64,000 nt of DNA, taken from assembly GCF_001552075.1 (NCBI RefSeq), contig NZ_BCQM01000004.1, positions 286,263-350,262 of the forward strand. Reading direction: 5' to 3'. Positions 48,477 through 59,858 of this stretch are shown here, piece by piece (positions within the stretch are counted from its first letter, which is position 1; each line of letters opens with the position of its first letter). Under the pieces are notes generated by a model. It saw only the letters and a program-made list of their open reading frames with translations. It did no database searches and was not told where the DNA came from. A program made the position numbers and the translations under genes. This stretch comes from Arthrobacter luteolus NBRC 107841. GTDB taxonomy: Bacteria > Actinomycetota > Actinomycetes > Actinomycetales > Micrococcaceae.

Positions 48477-49919
48477 GTGAGCCTGAGATTCTATGACACA
48501 GCAACCGCGCAGGTCCGGGACTTCGAACCGCTGATTCCGGGACAGGTGAGCCTGTACTACTGCGGTGCCACCGTGCAGGGCCTGCCGCATGTGGGGCACA
48601 TCCGCTCCGCGATTGCCTTCGACCAGCTCACCCGCTGGCTCCAGGCCCGCGGCTTCCGCGTGACCACAGTCCGCAACGTCACCGACATCGATGACAAAAT
48701 CCTTGCCAAGGCGGAGGCATCCGCCGGCGCCGAGCCGGCTCCCGGAGTCATTCCGGACGAACCGTGGTGGGCCCTGGCCTACCGCTACGAGCAGGAATTC
48801 TCCCGCGCCTACGACACCCTGGGCGTGCAGCGGCCCACTTACGAACCCCGGGCCACCGGCCATATTCCGGAAATGCACACGCTCATCCAGCGGCTCATCG
48901 AGGCCGGCCACGCCTATCCCGCCCCGGATGGCTCCGGCGACGTCTACTTCGATGTCCGCTCCTGGCCCGAATACGGCTCGCTGACCCGGCAGAACATCGA
49001 CGACATGCAGGCAGCGCCCGACGCCGATCCCCGGGGTAAGCGCGATCCGCGGGACTTCGCACTGTGGAAGGGCCACAAGGACACCGACCCCGAAACAGCC
49101 GCCTGGGACAGTCCCTGGGGCCGCGGCCGGCCTGGCTGGCACCTGGAATGCTCCGCAATGGTCACCAAATACCTCGGCCCGCGCTTCGATATCCACGGCG
49201 GCGGACTGGACCTGCGGTTCCCGCACCACGAAAACGAAATGGCGCAGTCCCGCGCAGCCGGAGACGGCTTCGCCAACTTCTGGATGCACAACGGCATGGT
49301 CACCTTCGAGGGCGAGAAGATGTCCAAATCGATCGGGAACACCATCAGCCCTGAGCAGATGCTCGCTGAGGCCTCTCCGCGGGTCGTCCGGTATTACCTG
49401 GGCCAGGCCCACTACCGGTCCGTGCTGGACTACCGGCCCACCTCGCTGCAGGAAGCAGCTTCCGCCGTGGAACGGATCGATGGTTTCATCGCCAAGGCCG
49501 CAGCCAAACTGGGCGAGGGTGTGCAGGGAACTCCGGCGGATCTGCCGGAAGCTTTCGGCGCAGCCATGGACGATGACCTGAATGTTCCGCAGGCCCTGGC
49601 CGTGCTGCACGAGACGGTGCGCACCGGCAATACGGCCCTGGCGGCGTCGGACCTCGAAACCGTCCGTACCGCCCTGGCCCAGGTCCGCGCGATGACAGAA
49701 GTCCTCGGCCTGGACGCGGTGCAGGCAGGACCGCGGGCATCCGGCCCTGAGCACCAGGCGCTGGACAGCCTGATCCAGGATCGGCTGCGGGAACGCAGCG
49801 AGGCACGCAGCGCCAGGGACTGGGCACGGGCGGATGCCATCCGAGACGCGCTGGCAGCAGCCGGAGTGGTGGTTGAGGACACGCCCGACGGCGCGTTTTG
49901 GTCCCTGGACGCGGGCTAG
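48477..49919 (+). CDS. cysS: Cysteinyl-tRNA synthetase
   Basis: This 480-aa class I synthetase has the zinc and nucleotide region [19 protein letters not shown] (HIGH motif as HVGH), [45 protein letters not shown], and [13 protein letters not shown] (KMSKS). It lies between ispF and rlmB as in most actinobacteria. Confidence 0.97.
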   Translation: MSLRFYDTATAQVRDFEPLIPGQVSLYYCGATVQGLPHVGHIRSAIAFDQLTRWLQARGFRVTTVRNVTDIDDKILAKAEASAGAEPAPGVIPDEPWWALAYRYEQEFSRAYDTLGVQRPTYEPRATGHIPEMHTLIQRLIEAGHAYPAPDGSGDVYFDVRSWPEYGSLTRQNIDDMQAAPDADPRGKRDPRDFALWKGHKDTDPETAAWDSPWGRGRPGWHLECSAMVTKYLGPRFDIHGGGLDLRFPHHENEMAQSRAAGDGFANFWMHNGMVTFEGEKMSKSIGNTISPEQMLAEASPRVVRYYLGQAHYRSVLDYRPTSLQEAASAVERIDGFIAKAAAKLGEGVQGTPADLPEAFGAAMDDDLNVPQALAVLHETVRTGNTALAASDLETVRTALAQVRAMTEVLGLDAVQAGPRASGPEHQALDSLIQDRLRERSEARSARDWARADAIRDALAAAGVVVEDTPDGAFWSLDAG

Positions 49920-49976
49920 ACGGCCTGTTCCGGCGGCGCACGCTGGGCATGGAACGCGGCCGGGGAGCGGGCTGCG

Positions 49977-50017
49977 TAAACTAGAAGTAGTGCTTTCTTC
50001 TACTTAAGGTGTAACCC
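49977..50017 (+). promoter_or_regulatory. Promoter and leader of rlmB
   Basis: TAAACT (49977-49982) is a likely -10. In the leader AAGTAG (49985-49990) can pair with CTACTT (50000-50005), just before the ribosome-binding site AAGG. Confidence 0.4.
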
Positions 50018-51004
50018 ATGGCCAATAACGGACGACCCGGCGCAATGCGCAAAGCCAAAAAGGGCCCCAGCCAGGGCACCGGAGGCCTAGGACGCAAGGC
50101 TCTTGAAGGCAAGGGCCCCACGCCCAAGGCCGAGGACCGCCCCTACCACAAGGCCTACAAGAACAAGCAGCTTTCCGAGCGCTCTGCCGCCAAGCACGGC
50201 GGACAGCGCGCGGGTGGCCGGAACGCTCCGGCCCGGGGCAAGGTTGCCGAAGAAGTGGTCACCGGGCGCAACTCCGTCGTGGAGGCGCTGCGCGCCGGTA
50301 TTCCGGCCAAGGCCCTGCACGTGGCAGTGCGGATCGACATGGATGACCGGGTGCGGGAATCCCTGAAGATGGCCACCGAGCGCGGGCTGCCGGTGATGGA
50401 GACACACAAGCCGGAGCTGGACCGCATGACCAACGAGGCCGTGCACCAGGGCCTGGTCCTGCAGATCCCGCCGTACGAATACGCCGATCCCATGGACCTT
50501 GCCGAGGAAACCCTCGCAGCCTGGAAGAAGGGGCACATCAAAAATGCCCCGCTGTTCGTAGCCCTGGACGGCATCACCGATCCGCGTAACCTCGGTGCCA
50601 TTATCCGTTCCGCATCCGCGTTCAGCGCCCACGGCGTGGTCGTTCCGGAGCGGCGTTCGGTAGGAGTTACTGCCGCCGCCTGGAAGACCAGCGCCGGTGC
50701 GGCTGTCCGCGTGCCGGTGGCACGCGCCAGCAACCTGAACAACACGCTGAAGACTTTCAAGAAGATGGGTATCTTCGTTCTGGGTCTCGACGGCGACGGC
50801 GACGTTTCCCTGCCCGATCTGGCGCTTGCCAAGGAACCGGTCTGCATCGTCGTCGGCTCGGAAGGCAAGGGGCTTTCCCGGCTGGTCCGGGAAAACTGCG
50901 ACCAGATTGTCTCCATCCCCATCGACTCCGCCATGGAATCCCTGAACGCTTCCATGGCCGTGGGGATTACCCTCTACGAAGTTTCACGGCAGCGTTCCGC
51001 CTAA
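50018..51004 (+). CDS. rlmB: 23S rRNA (guanosine-2'-O-)-methyltransferase RlmB
   Basis: This 328-aa protein has a basic N-terminal tail of about 75 residues, a SpoU substrate-binding domain (VVTGRNSVVEALRAGIPAKA) and the SpoU knot: FVALDGITDPRNLGAIIRSA, VVGSEGKGLSRLVRENCDQI, and PIDSAMESLNASMAVGI. It methylates a 23S rRNA guanosine ribose. The family (TrmH/RlmB) has members with differing targets, so the exact base is inferred. Confidence 0.93.
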   Translation: MANNGRPGAMRKAKKGPSQGTGGLGRKALEGKGPTPKAEDRPYHKAYKNKQLSERSAAKHGGQRAGGRNAPARGKVAEEVVTGRNSVVEALRAGIPAKALHVAVRIDMDDRVRESLKMATERGLPVMETHKPELDRMTNEAVHQGLVLQIPPYEYADPMDLAEETLAAWKKGHIKNAPLFVALDGITDPRNLGAIIRSASAFSAHGVVVPERRSVGVTAAAWKTSAGAAVRVPVARASNLNNTLKTFKKMGIFVLGLDGDGDVSLPDLALAKEPVCIVVGSEGKGLSRLVRENCDQIVSIPIDSAMESLNASMAVGITLYEVSRQRSA

Positions 51005-51029
51005 GCCGAACGGGACGCCGGGAGGCACC

Positions 51030-53138
51030 ATGGCACACCTCGTCACGCCGGGCAGACTGACTCCGTCTGAGCGGATCTCGCGGGCCTTCCCGCTGGGAGT
51101 GCACGACAGTGTTGCCGGTGTCCCGGACGTGCCGGGAGCCGTCAACGTTTCGGTGTACGCTCCCGGCCTGGACGCGGTGGATATCTGGTTCGAACGGACG
51201 CCGGGCCGGTGGACCGCTGCCCTCCTGGAGCGCCGCTCCGCCGGCATCCACCATGGCCGGGTGGACGGTTTCGCGCCTGGAATCCGCTACGGGTTTTGGC
51301 AGCACGGGGCTCCGCTGCCCGCCGAGCCGGGTACGTTCCAGCTGCTGCTGGACCCGTACGGCCGCGGGATCGACACGGTCTACGGCGACACCGGCCAGCC
51401 GCTGTACTTCTCCGTCGCCACGGAGTCCGGCTTCGACTGGGGGAACGACCAGCATCCGCATGTGCCGTGGCGGGACACCGTCGTTTATGAAGCACATGTC
51501 CGCGGGCTGACCATGCTTCACCCCGGCCTCCCGGAGGAGCTGCGCGGAACCTACGCCGGCATGGGCCATCCGGCGGTCATCCGTTACCTCCTGGAGCTCG
51601 GCATCAGCGCGGTCGAGCTGCTTCCGGTGCACTTCCACATCGATGAGCCGCACCTGCAGGACCTGGGGCTGAGCAATTACTGGGGTTACAACACCCTCGG
51701 GTTCTTCAGCCCGCATGCCGGGTACGCCACCGCAGCAGCGCAGGCAGCCGGCCCGCAGGCCGTGCAGGACGAAGTCAAGGCCATGGTGAGGGCCCTGCAC
51801 CAGGCAGGCATCGAAGTGATCCTCGACGTCGTGTACAACCACACGGCGGAAGGCGCGCAGGACGAACCGGCCCTCTGCTGGCGCGGGCTCGGGGACCAGG
51901 TCTACTACCGGCACACCGCTGACGGCCGTTACCTGGATACCACCGGGTGCGGAAACACCCTGGACTTCAGCGAACCGCGGGTGATCCAGCTGGCGCTGGA
52001 CTCCCTGCGCTACTGGGTCAGCGAGTTCCATGTGGACGGTTTCCGGTTCGACCTGGCTCCAACGCTGGCCCGCGACGCCGAGAACCATTACGACCGCAGG
52101 CACCCGCTGCTGGTCGCCCTGGCCGTCGATCCGGGGATGCAGGGCATCAAACTGATCGCCGAGCCGTGGGACCTGGGGCCCGATGGCTGGCAGACCGGGA
52201 ACTTCCCGCCGGGCTGGGCCGACTGGAATGACCATTTCCGGGATACCGTCCGGGACTTCTGGCTGGTGGACCAGGCTGCCCTGGCCGCCGGAGAACCGGC
52301 CGGATCCCTCGCCCGGCTCGGCGGCGCACTGTCCGGTTCCGCGGAACTGTTCGCCCGCTCCGACCGCACACCGCTGTCTTCCGTCAACCTGGTGACGGCC
52401 CACGACGGGTTCACCATGGCGGACCTCACCGCCTACAACCACAAGCACAACGAAGCCAACGGCGAAGACAACCGGGACGGCTCCAACCACAACCGCAGCT
52501 GGAACCACGGTATGGAAGGGCCCTCCGAAGATCCGGCTATTCTGGTGCGGCGGGCCCAGACCGCGCGGAATCTGATGGCAACCCTGCTGTTCTCCGTCGG
52601 GGTCCCCATGATCACGGCCGGCGACGAAACCGGCCGGAGCCAGCACGGGAACAACAATTCCTACTGCCAGGACAACCGGATCAGCTGGCTGTCCTGGGAG
52701 CTCGACGACGACGCCCGGCGCATGCTGGAAGCCACACGGCGGCTGCTGCGCATCCGCCGTGAGTTCCTGGCCCTGCAGCCTTATGCCTTCCCCTCGGACT
52801 CCCGCGACGCGTTCCTACTGTGGTTCAGCGCCACGGGGGAGCCCATGACAGCAGCCGACTGGCACGATCCCGGCTGCCGGGTGCTGCAGCTGCTGCTCGG
52901 CTCGGCAAAGGGCGAACGCGCGGGCCTGGTGGTTATCAACGGCCAGAACGAGCCGGTGGACGTGGTCCTGCCGGACCGGGAGACCCTGCACGCGACCGGC
53001 GTCGACACCGACGACGGCCGGCTGTACGAACTCCTGGCTGCCACGGCCGACCCGGACGGCCGCCGCAGCGGCGCGCGGCTGGCCGGCGGCGAGACGGACC
53101 GGGTGGCGGCGGACTCGATCAGCGTTTACCGCGCCTAG
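51030..53138 (+). CDS. glgX: Glycogen debranching enzyme GlgX
   Basis: This 702-aa protein has an N-terminal CBM48 domain, then the GH13_11 catalytic barrel: VVYEAHVRGLTMLHPGLPEE, YWGYNTLGFFSPHAGYA, VILDVVYNHTAEG, nucleophile Asp in VDGFRFDLAPTLARD, Glu in GIKLIAEPWDLGPDGWQTGN, and NLVTAHDGFTMADLTAYNHK. GlgX hydrolyses alpha-1,6 branches left by phosphorylase. The ribosome-binding site is GGGAGG. It converges on glgP. Confidence 0.95.
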   Translation: MAHLVTPGRLTPSERISRAFPLGVHDSVAGVPDVPGAVNVSVYAPGLDAVDIWFERTPGRWTAALLERRSAGIHHGRVDGFAPGIRYGFWQHGAPLPAEPGTFQLLLDPYGRGIDTVYGDTGQPLYFSVATESGFDWGNDQHPHVPWRDTVVYEAHVRGLTMLHPGLPEELRGTYAGMGHPAVIRYLLELGISAVELLPVHFHIDEPHLQDLGLSNYWGYNTLGFFSPHAGYATAAAQAAGPQAVQDEVKAMVRALHQAGIEVILDVVYNHTAEGAQDEPALCWRGLGDQVYYRHTADGRYLDTTGCGNTLDFSEPRVIQLALDSLRYWVSEFHVDGFRFDLAPTLARDAENHYDRRHPLLVALAVDPGMQGIKLIAEPWDLGPDGWQTGNFPPGWADWNDHFRDTVRDFWLVDQAALAAGEPAGSLARLGGALSGSAELFARSDRTPLSSVNLVTAHDGFTMADLTAYNHKHNEANGEDNRDGSNHNRSWNHGMEGPSEDPAILVRRAQTARNLMATLLFSVGVPMITAGDETGRSQHGNNNSYCQDNRISWLSWELDDDARRMLEATRRLLRIRREFLALQPYAFPSDSRDAFLLWFSATGEPMTAADWHDPGCRVLQLLLGSAKGERAGLVVINGQNEPVDVVLPDRETLHATGVDTDDGRLYELLAATADPDGRRSGARLAGGETDRVAADSISVYRA

Positions 53139-53190
53139 CCAGCCAGCCCACTCAGACAGACAGCCAGCCAGCTAGCCAGCCAGCCGGTCA
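53138..53190. repeat. CCAG-type short simple repeat between glgX and glgP
   Basis: The 60-base gap is mostly AGCCAGCC and CAGACAGA units: a run of short CCAG/CAGC/CAGA repeats without a clear terminator stem. It lies between converging genes. Confidence 0.7.
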
Positions 53191-53204
53191 GCGCCGGAGG
53201 ACCG

Positions 53205-55829
53205 TCAGGCGTTCACCACCAGCCCCAGCTCGGCCTTCGAGGCCAGGCCGGGATGCTCCGGCAGGACCCGCGCCGTGTAGCCAAATGGTCCTGCCTGCTC
53301 AATCCGGATGCTGCCCGCGTACAGGTACCTGCCCGAGCCCAGATCCTCACTGACGGAAAGATCCTGGAACTGGTAATCGCTGAGCCGGTCAGTTTCGGAG
53401 ACCTTCCCGTAGGCGACTTCCACCACCACATCCGTGGGCTTCAGCGACCCCAGGTTCACATAGGCCTGAATATTAAGGCTGTCACCGATCTGCGGCGCAT
53501 CGCTGATTCCGATGGAATCCACGTGTTCCACGGAAACACCGGACCAGCCATCCCGCACCTTCTGGATCCAGGCGGCAAGTTCCTTGGCAGCCTGGTACTG
53601 GTTGGCGGCCGCGGCCCGGCCGGATTGGCAGGCCGGACGGTAAAGCCGGTTAACGTAATCCCGCAGCATCCTGGAGGCGGACACCTCCGGTCCCAGCTCC
53701 GCCAGAGTGTGCTTGACCATCTCCAGCCATTCGTGCGGCAGGGAATCCGCCGGTGCTTCGGAGGGCCCGGCCGCGCCGGCAGCGCCCGGCAGCTCCGCGC
53801 CGTAGAACAACGGGGTCACGGTGTTCTCCAGCAGGTCATAGAGGGCAGCGGCTTCAATATCGTCGCGCTGGTCGGCGGTATGCACTTCCCTGGTCTGGGT
53901 GCCTTCCCGGGGATTCGCCGAGGGAATCGCCCAGCCATTGGCGCCGTCGTACATCTCGTCCCACCAGCCGTCCATGATCGAGACGTTCAGGCCGCCGTTG
54001 ATCGCGGACTTCATGCCCGAGGTGCCGGAGGCCTCCAATGGCCTGATCGGGTTGTTCAGCCAAACGTCGCAGCCGGGGAACAGGGTGCGGGCCATGGCGA
54101 TGTCGTAGTTCGGCAGGAAAACGATCCGGTGCCGGACCTCCGGGTCGTCGGTGAACTGCACCAGGTCCTGGATCATGCGCTTGCCCATCTCATCCGCGGG
54201 ATGCGATTTGCCCGCCACGATCACCTGGACCGGGTGGGTGGGGTGCAGGAGCAGAGCCTTGAGCCGGGCAGGGTCCCGAAGCATGAGGGTCAGCCGTTTG
54301 TAGGTCGGCACACGGCGCGCGAAACCGATGGTCAGAACGTCCGGGTCCAGCACATCATCGGTCCAGCCGAGCTGGGCATCGGATGCTCCGCGCTTGAGCC
54401 AGGCGGAGCGCACCCGTCCCCGGACGTCGTCGATCAGGTTGCTGCGCATCCTGCGCCGCAGGTCCCAGAGGGCCTCGTCGCTGACTTCATAGGCACGCGC
54501 CCAATCGCGGTCGTGCACCGCGGCGACGCCCAGCTGCTGCCGCGCCAGGGCGGTGACCTCCGGATCAACCCATGTGGGCACGTGCACACCGTTGGTGACC
54601 GAGGTGATCGGCACCTCGGAAACGTCAAACCCGGGCCAGAGGCCGGAGAACATTTCCCGGGACACCTGACCGTGGAGCTTGGCAACGCCGTTGGCGCGCT
54701 GGGCCAGGCGCAGCCCCATCACCGCCATGTTGAACATGTTGGGGTCCCCGCCCTCGTAATCCTCCGCTCCCAGGGAGATGACCTTGTTGGTGGGAACGGA
54801 CTGCGCCAGCCCGGCGCCCAGGAAATGGCGCACCACAGACACATCGAAACGGTCGATCCCTGCCGGGACCGGTGTGTGGGTAGTAAAAATGGTAGAGGCC
54901 CGGGCCGCGGTGAGGGCTTCATCCCAGTTCATCCCGGTATCCATCAGTTCCCGGATCCGCTCCACCCCGAGGAACCCTGCGTGGCCCTCATTGGTGTGAA
55001 AAACCTCGGGGGCCGGGGCACCGGTCAGCCGTTCAAAAACGCGCAGTGCCTTGACGCCGCCCATTCCGAGCAGCAGTTCCTGTTGCAGGCGGTGGTCGCC
55101 ACCGCCGCCGTACAGCCGGTCGGTGATCCCGCGCGCGGCGTCGTCGTTGCCCCGGACATCGGCATCCAGCAGCAGCAGCGGCACACGGCCGACGTCGGCC
55201 CGCCAGATCTGGGCCATGAGGTGCCTGCCGTTGGGCAGCGGCAGGCTGATGCGGGCCGGGGTTCCGTCCTCTTCGCGCAGCAGGGTCAGCGGCAGCCCGT
55301 TCGGGTCCAGGACCGGATAGGTTTCCTGCTGCCAGCCGTCCCGGGAGAGGGACTGCTTGAAGTAGCCGGCCTGGTAGAGCAGGCCAACACCCACCAGGGG
55401 CACACCCAGGTCCGAGGCGGATTTGAGATGGTCGCCGGCGAGGATGCCCAGGCCGCCGGAGTACTGGGGCAGGACTGCGCTGATGCCGTATTCGGGGGAG
55501 AAGTAGGCGATGAGCCGCGGTGCGTCCTCGCCGAGCGACTGGTACCAGCGCGGAGCCGTGAGGTAGTGCTCAAGGTTCTCGTCGAGTTCCCGGATGCGGT
55601 CGACCAGCGCGGAGTCTGAGGAAATGCGCTCCAGCGTCTGCCTGCTGACTGAGCCGAGGGCACGGATCGGGTCGTGTCCGCTGGCAGCCCAGATTTCCGG
55701 GTCCAGATCCTGGAAGAGCTGCCTGGTGGGCTCGTGCCAGCTCCAGCGCAGGTTGCCGGCCAGTCTGGCCAGCGGCGCTATGGTGTCGGGGAGGACAGTA
55801 CGGACGGTAAACCTTCGGATTGCCTTCAC
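53205..55829 (-). CDS. glgP: Alpha-glucan phosphorylase
   Basis: The 874-aa product is a GT35 phosphorylase of the shorter archaeal/actinobacterial type, with a DUF3417 N-terminus (LRWSWHEPTRQLFQDLDPEI). It has the motifs YFSPEYGISAVLPQYSGGLG, FHTNEGHAGFLGVERIRELM, TTHTPVPAGIDRF, and the PLP site GTSGMKSAINGGLNVSIMDG. It releases glucose-1-phosphate from glycogen or maltodextrin. GTG 55829 is chosen: KAIRRFTVRTVLPD matches the family start and TAGCCT lies seven bases upstream. An in-frame ATG further upstream adds about 40 unrelated residues. Confidence 0.94.
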   Translation of the reverse strand: MKAIRRFTVRTVLPDTIAPLARLAGNLRWSWHEPTRQLFQDLDPEIWAASGHDPIRALGSVSRQTLERISSDSALVDRIRELDENLEHYLTAPRWYQSLGEDAPRLIAYFSPEYGISAVLPQYSGGLGILAGDHLKSASDLGVPLVGVGLLYQAGYFKQSLSRDGWQQETYPVLDPNGLPLTLLREEDGTPARISLPLPNGRHLMAQIWRADVGRVPLLLLDADVRGNDDAARGITDRLYGGGGDHRLQQELLLGMGGVKALRVFERLTGAPAPEVFHTNEGHAGFLGVERIRELMDTGMNWDEALTAARASTIFTTHTPVPAGIDRFDVSVVRHFLGAGLAQSVPTNKVISLGAEDYEGGDPNMFNMAVMGLRLAQRANGVAKLHGQVSREMFSGLWPGFDVSEVPITSVTNGVHVPTWVDPEVTALARQQLGVAAVHDRDWARAYEVSDEALWDLRRRMRSNLIDDVRGRVRSAWLKRGASDAQLGWTDDVLDPDVLTIGFARRVPTYKRLTLMLRDPARLKALLLHPTHPVQVIVAGKSHPADEMGKRMIQDLVQFTDDPEVRHRIVFLPNYDIAMARTLFPGCDVWLNNPIRPLEASGTSGMKSAINGGLNVSIMDGWWDEMYDGANGWAIPSANPREGTQTREVHTADQRDDIEAAALYDLLENTVTPLFYGAELPGAAGAAGPSEAPADSLPHEWLEMVKHTLAELGPEVSASRMLRDYVNRLYRPACQSGRAAAANQYQAAKELAAWIQKVRDGWSGVSVEHVDSIGISDAPQIGDSLNIQAYVNLGSLKPTDVVVEVAYGKVSETDRLSDYQFQDLSVSEDLGSGRYLYAGSIRIEQAGPFGYTARVLPEHPGLASKAELGLVVNA

Positions 55830-55836
55830 CCCCGTT

Positions 55837-55842
55837 AGGCTA
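55837..55842 (-). promoter_or_regulatory. Putative leaderless -10 box of glgP
   Basis: TAGCCT on the minus strand, seven bases, GTG 55829. No Shine-Dalgarno sequence. Confidence 0.5.
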
Positions 55843-55896
55843 GCGCAGATGGCAGCAGGGGTGCCGCAAATCACAAAAAATGCGGAGAAAAGCAAC

Positions 55897-56004
55897 ATGG
55901 AATTTACCTGGACCCGCGGACCCGCGGACCCGCTGCTCACCTGCGGGAACATTTACCGCCACGCCCTGACCAGTGACGATGCAGCAAAAGGTACGTGGCC
56001 TTAG
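55897..56004 (+). CDS. Possible 35-codon leader peptide upstream of glgE
   Basis: ATG 55897 has GGAGAAAAG directly upstream and opens a 35-aa frame (MEFTWTRGPADPLLTCGNIY, ending AKGTWP) that stops 33 bases before glgE. The good ribosome-binding site is its main support. It contains a threefold GCGGACCC repeat. No homology is recognised; it may be a leader peptide or chance. Confidence 0.35.
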   Translation: MEFTWTRGPADPLLTCGNIYRHALTSDDAAKGTWP

Positions 56005-56024
56005 CAATCTGCCCTGATTGTCGC

Positions 56025-56030
56025 TAACGT
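56025..56030 (+). promoter_or_regulatory. Putative leaderless -10 box of glgE
   Basis: TAACGT, seven bases, GTG 56038, with no Shine-Dalgarno sequence before the GTG. Confidence 0.45.
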
Positions 56031-56037
56031 CTAGTCT

Positions 56038-58088
<2,051 letters not shown>

Positions 58089-58089
<1 letters not shown>

Positions 58090-59858
58090 TGGTCAATCCG
58101 TTCCAGCTGCACGCGCCCGGTCTCACCAACGACCCAAACTGGTACCGCAAAGCGGTCTTCTACGAAGTCCTGGTCCGCGGATTCCGGGACTCCAACGGAG
58201 ACGGCAGCGGTGATTTCACCGGCCTAATCGACCAGCTCGACTACCTCCAGTGGCTGGGGATCGACTGCCTCTGGCTGCCCCCGTTCTTTAAGTCCCCGCT
58301 GCGGGACGGCGGATATGACATCTCCGACTACTACGACGTGCTGAACGAATTCGGCACCATCAGCGACTTCAAACGCCTGGTATCGGAGGCCCACGCCCGG
58401 GGCCTGCGGGTCATCATCGACCTGCCGCTGAACCACACCTCGGACAAGCACCCGTGGTTTGAAGAATCCCGGAATGATCCGGACGGTCCCTACGGGGACT
58501 TCTACGTCTGGTCCGACACCGATCAGAAATACGAAGACGCCCGCATCATCTTCGTCGACACCGAAGAGTCCAACTGGGCTTTCGACCCGGTCCGGCGCCA
58601 GTTCTTCTGGCACCGGTTCTTCAGCCACCAGCCGGACCTGAACTTTGAGAATCCCAAAGTCGTCGAAGCGGTGTTCGACGTCGTCCGCTTCTGGCTGGAC
58701 CAGGGGATCGACGGGTTCCGCGCGGATGCCATTCCCTATCTCTTCGAGGAAGACGGCACCAACTGCGAGAACCTGCCGGCCACCCACCGGTTTCTGAAGG
58801 ACCTGCGCACCATGGTGGACGAGAACTATCCCGGCCGGGTGATTGTGGCCGAGGCGAACCAGATGCCGCACGAGGTGGTGGAGTACTTCGGCGACGAAAC
58901 CGGGCCCGAGTGCCACATGTGCTTCCACTTTCCGATCATGCCCCGCCTGTTCTACGCGCTGCGTGACCAGAAGGCGGCGCCGATCGTGCAGACCATGGAG
59001 GAAACCCCGGAAATCCCGCAGGGCGGGCAGTGGGGCACGTTCCTGCGGAACCACGATGAACTGACCCTGGAGATGGTCACCAACGAGGAACGCCAGGCAA
59101 TGCTGGGCTGGTACGCCCCGGATTCCCGGATGCAGGCCAACATCGGCATCCGCCGCCGGCTGGCGCCCCTGCTGGACAACTCCCGTTCGGAGATCGAGCT
59201 GATCCACGCGCTGCTGCTCTCGCTGCCGGGCAGCCCGTTCCTTTACTACGGCGACGAAATCGGCATGGGTGACAACATCTGGCTGGAAGACCGTGATGCT
59301 TCACGTACCCCCATGCAGTGGAACCCGGACCGCAACGCCGGTTTCTCCACCGCCGATCCGGGCAAGGTGTACCTGCCGGTGGTGCAGTCGCTGGTTTACC
59401 ACTACAACCACGTCAACGTGGAAGCTCAGCTGGCCAGCTCAAGTTCGCTGCTGCACTGGATGCGGCAGATGATCATGGTCCGGAAAACCCATCCGTCCTT
59501 CGGAATGGGGTCCTACCGCAACGTACCGACCGACAGTGAAGCCGTCCTGGCGTTCCTGCGCGAACTGCCCGAGGACAACCCGGAGGGCGAGGTGGGGGAG
59601 ACCATGTTCTGCATCTTCAACCTTTCCCAGCATCCGGTGGCGGCGACAGTGAGTGTGCCGGAATTCGCGAACCGCGGGCTGCGGGACGCGTTCGGGGGAA
59701 CCCCCTTCCCGGCATTCGGGGAGGACGGCTCGCTCACCTTGACCCTGGGCAGCCACGACTTCTTCTGGCTGCGGCTGCGCTCCTCGAAGTCCAACACCAG
59801 TTCACCGCAGACCGAAGCAATTCCGTTGATACTCGCCCCGGAGGCCACGTCCAGATGA
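58089..59858 (+). CDS. treS: Trehalose synthase TreS
   Basis: This 589-aa GH13_16 isomerase interconverts maltose and trehalose. It has [59 protein letters not shown], nucleophile Asp in [20 protein letters not shown], Glu in [18 protein letters not shown], and [18 protein letters not shown]. These match TreS closely, including the [10 protein letters not shown] loop. It starts with GTG overlapping the glgE stop (TAGTG) and overlaps the next gene by four bases. Confidence 0.95.

Noticed and set aside
53253..55619. 788-codon plus-strand frame across glgP
   Set aside because: Shadow of the phosphorylase gene; no motifs or ribosome-binding site.
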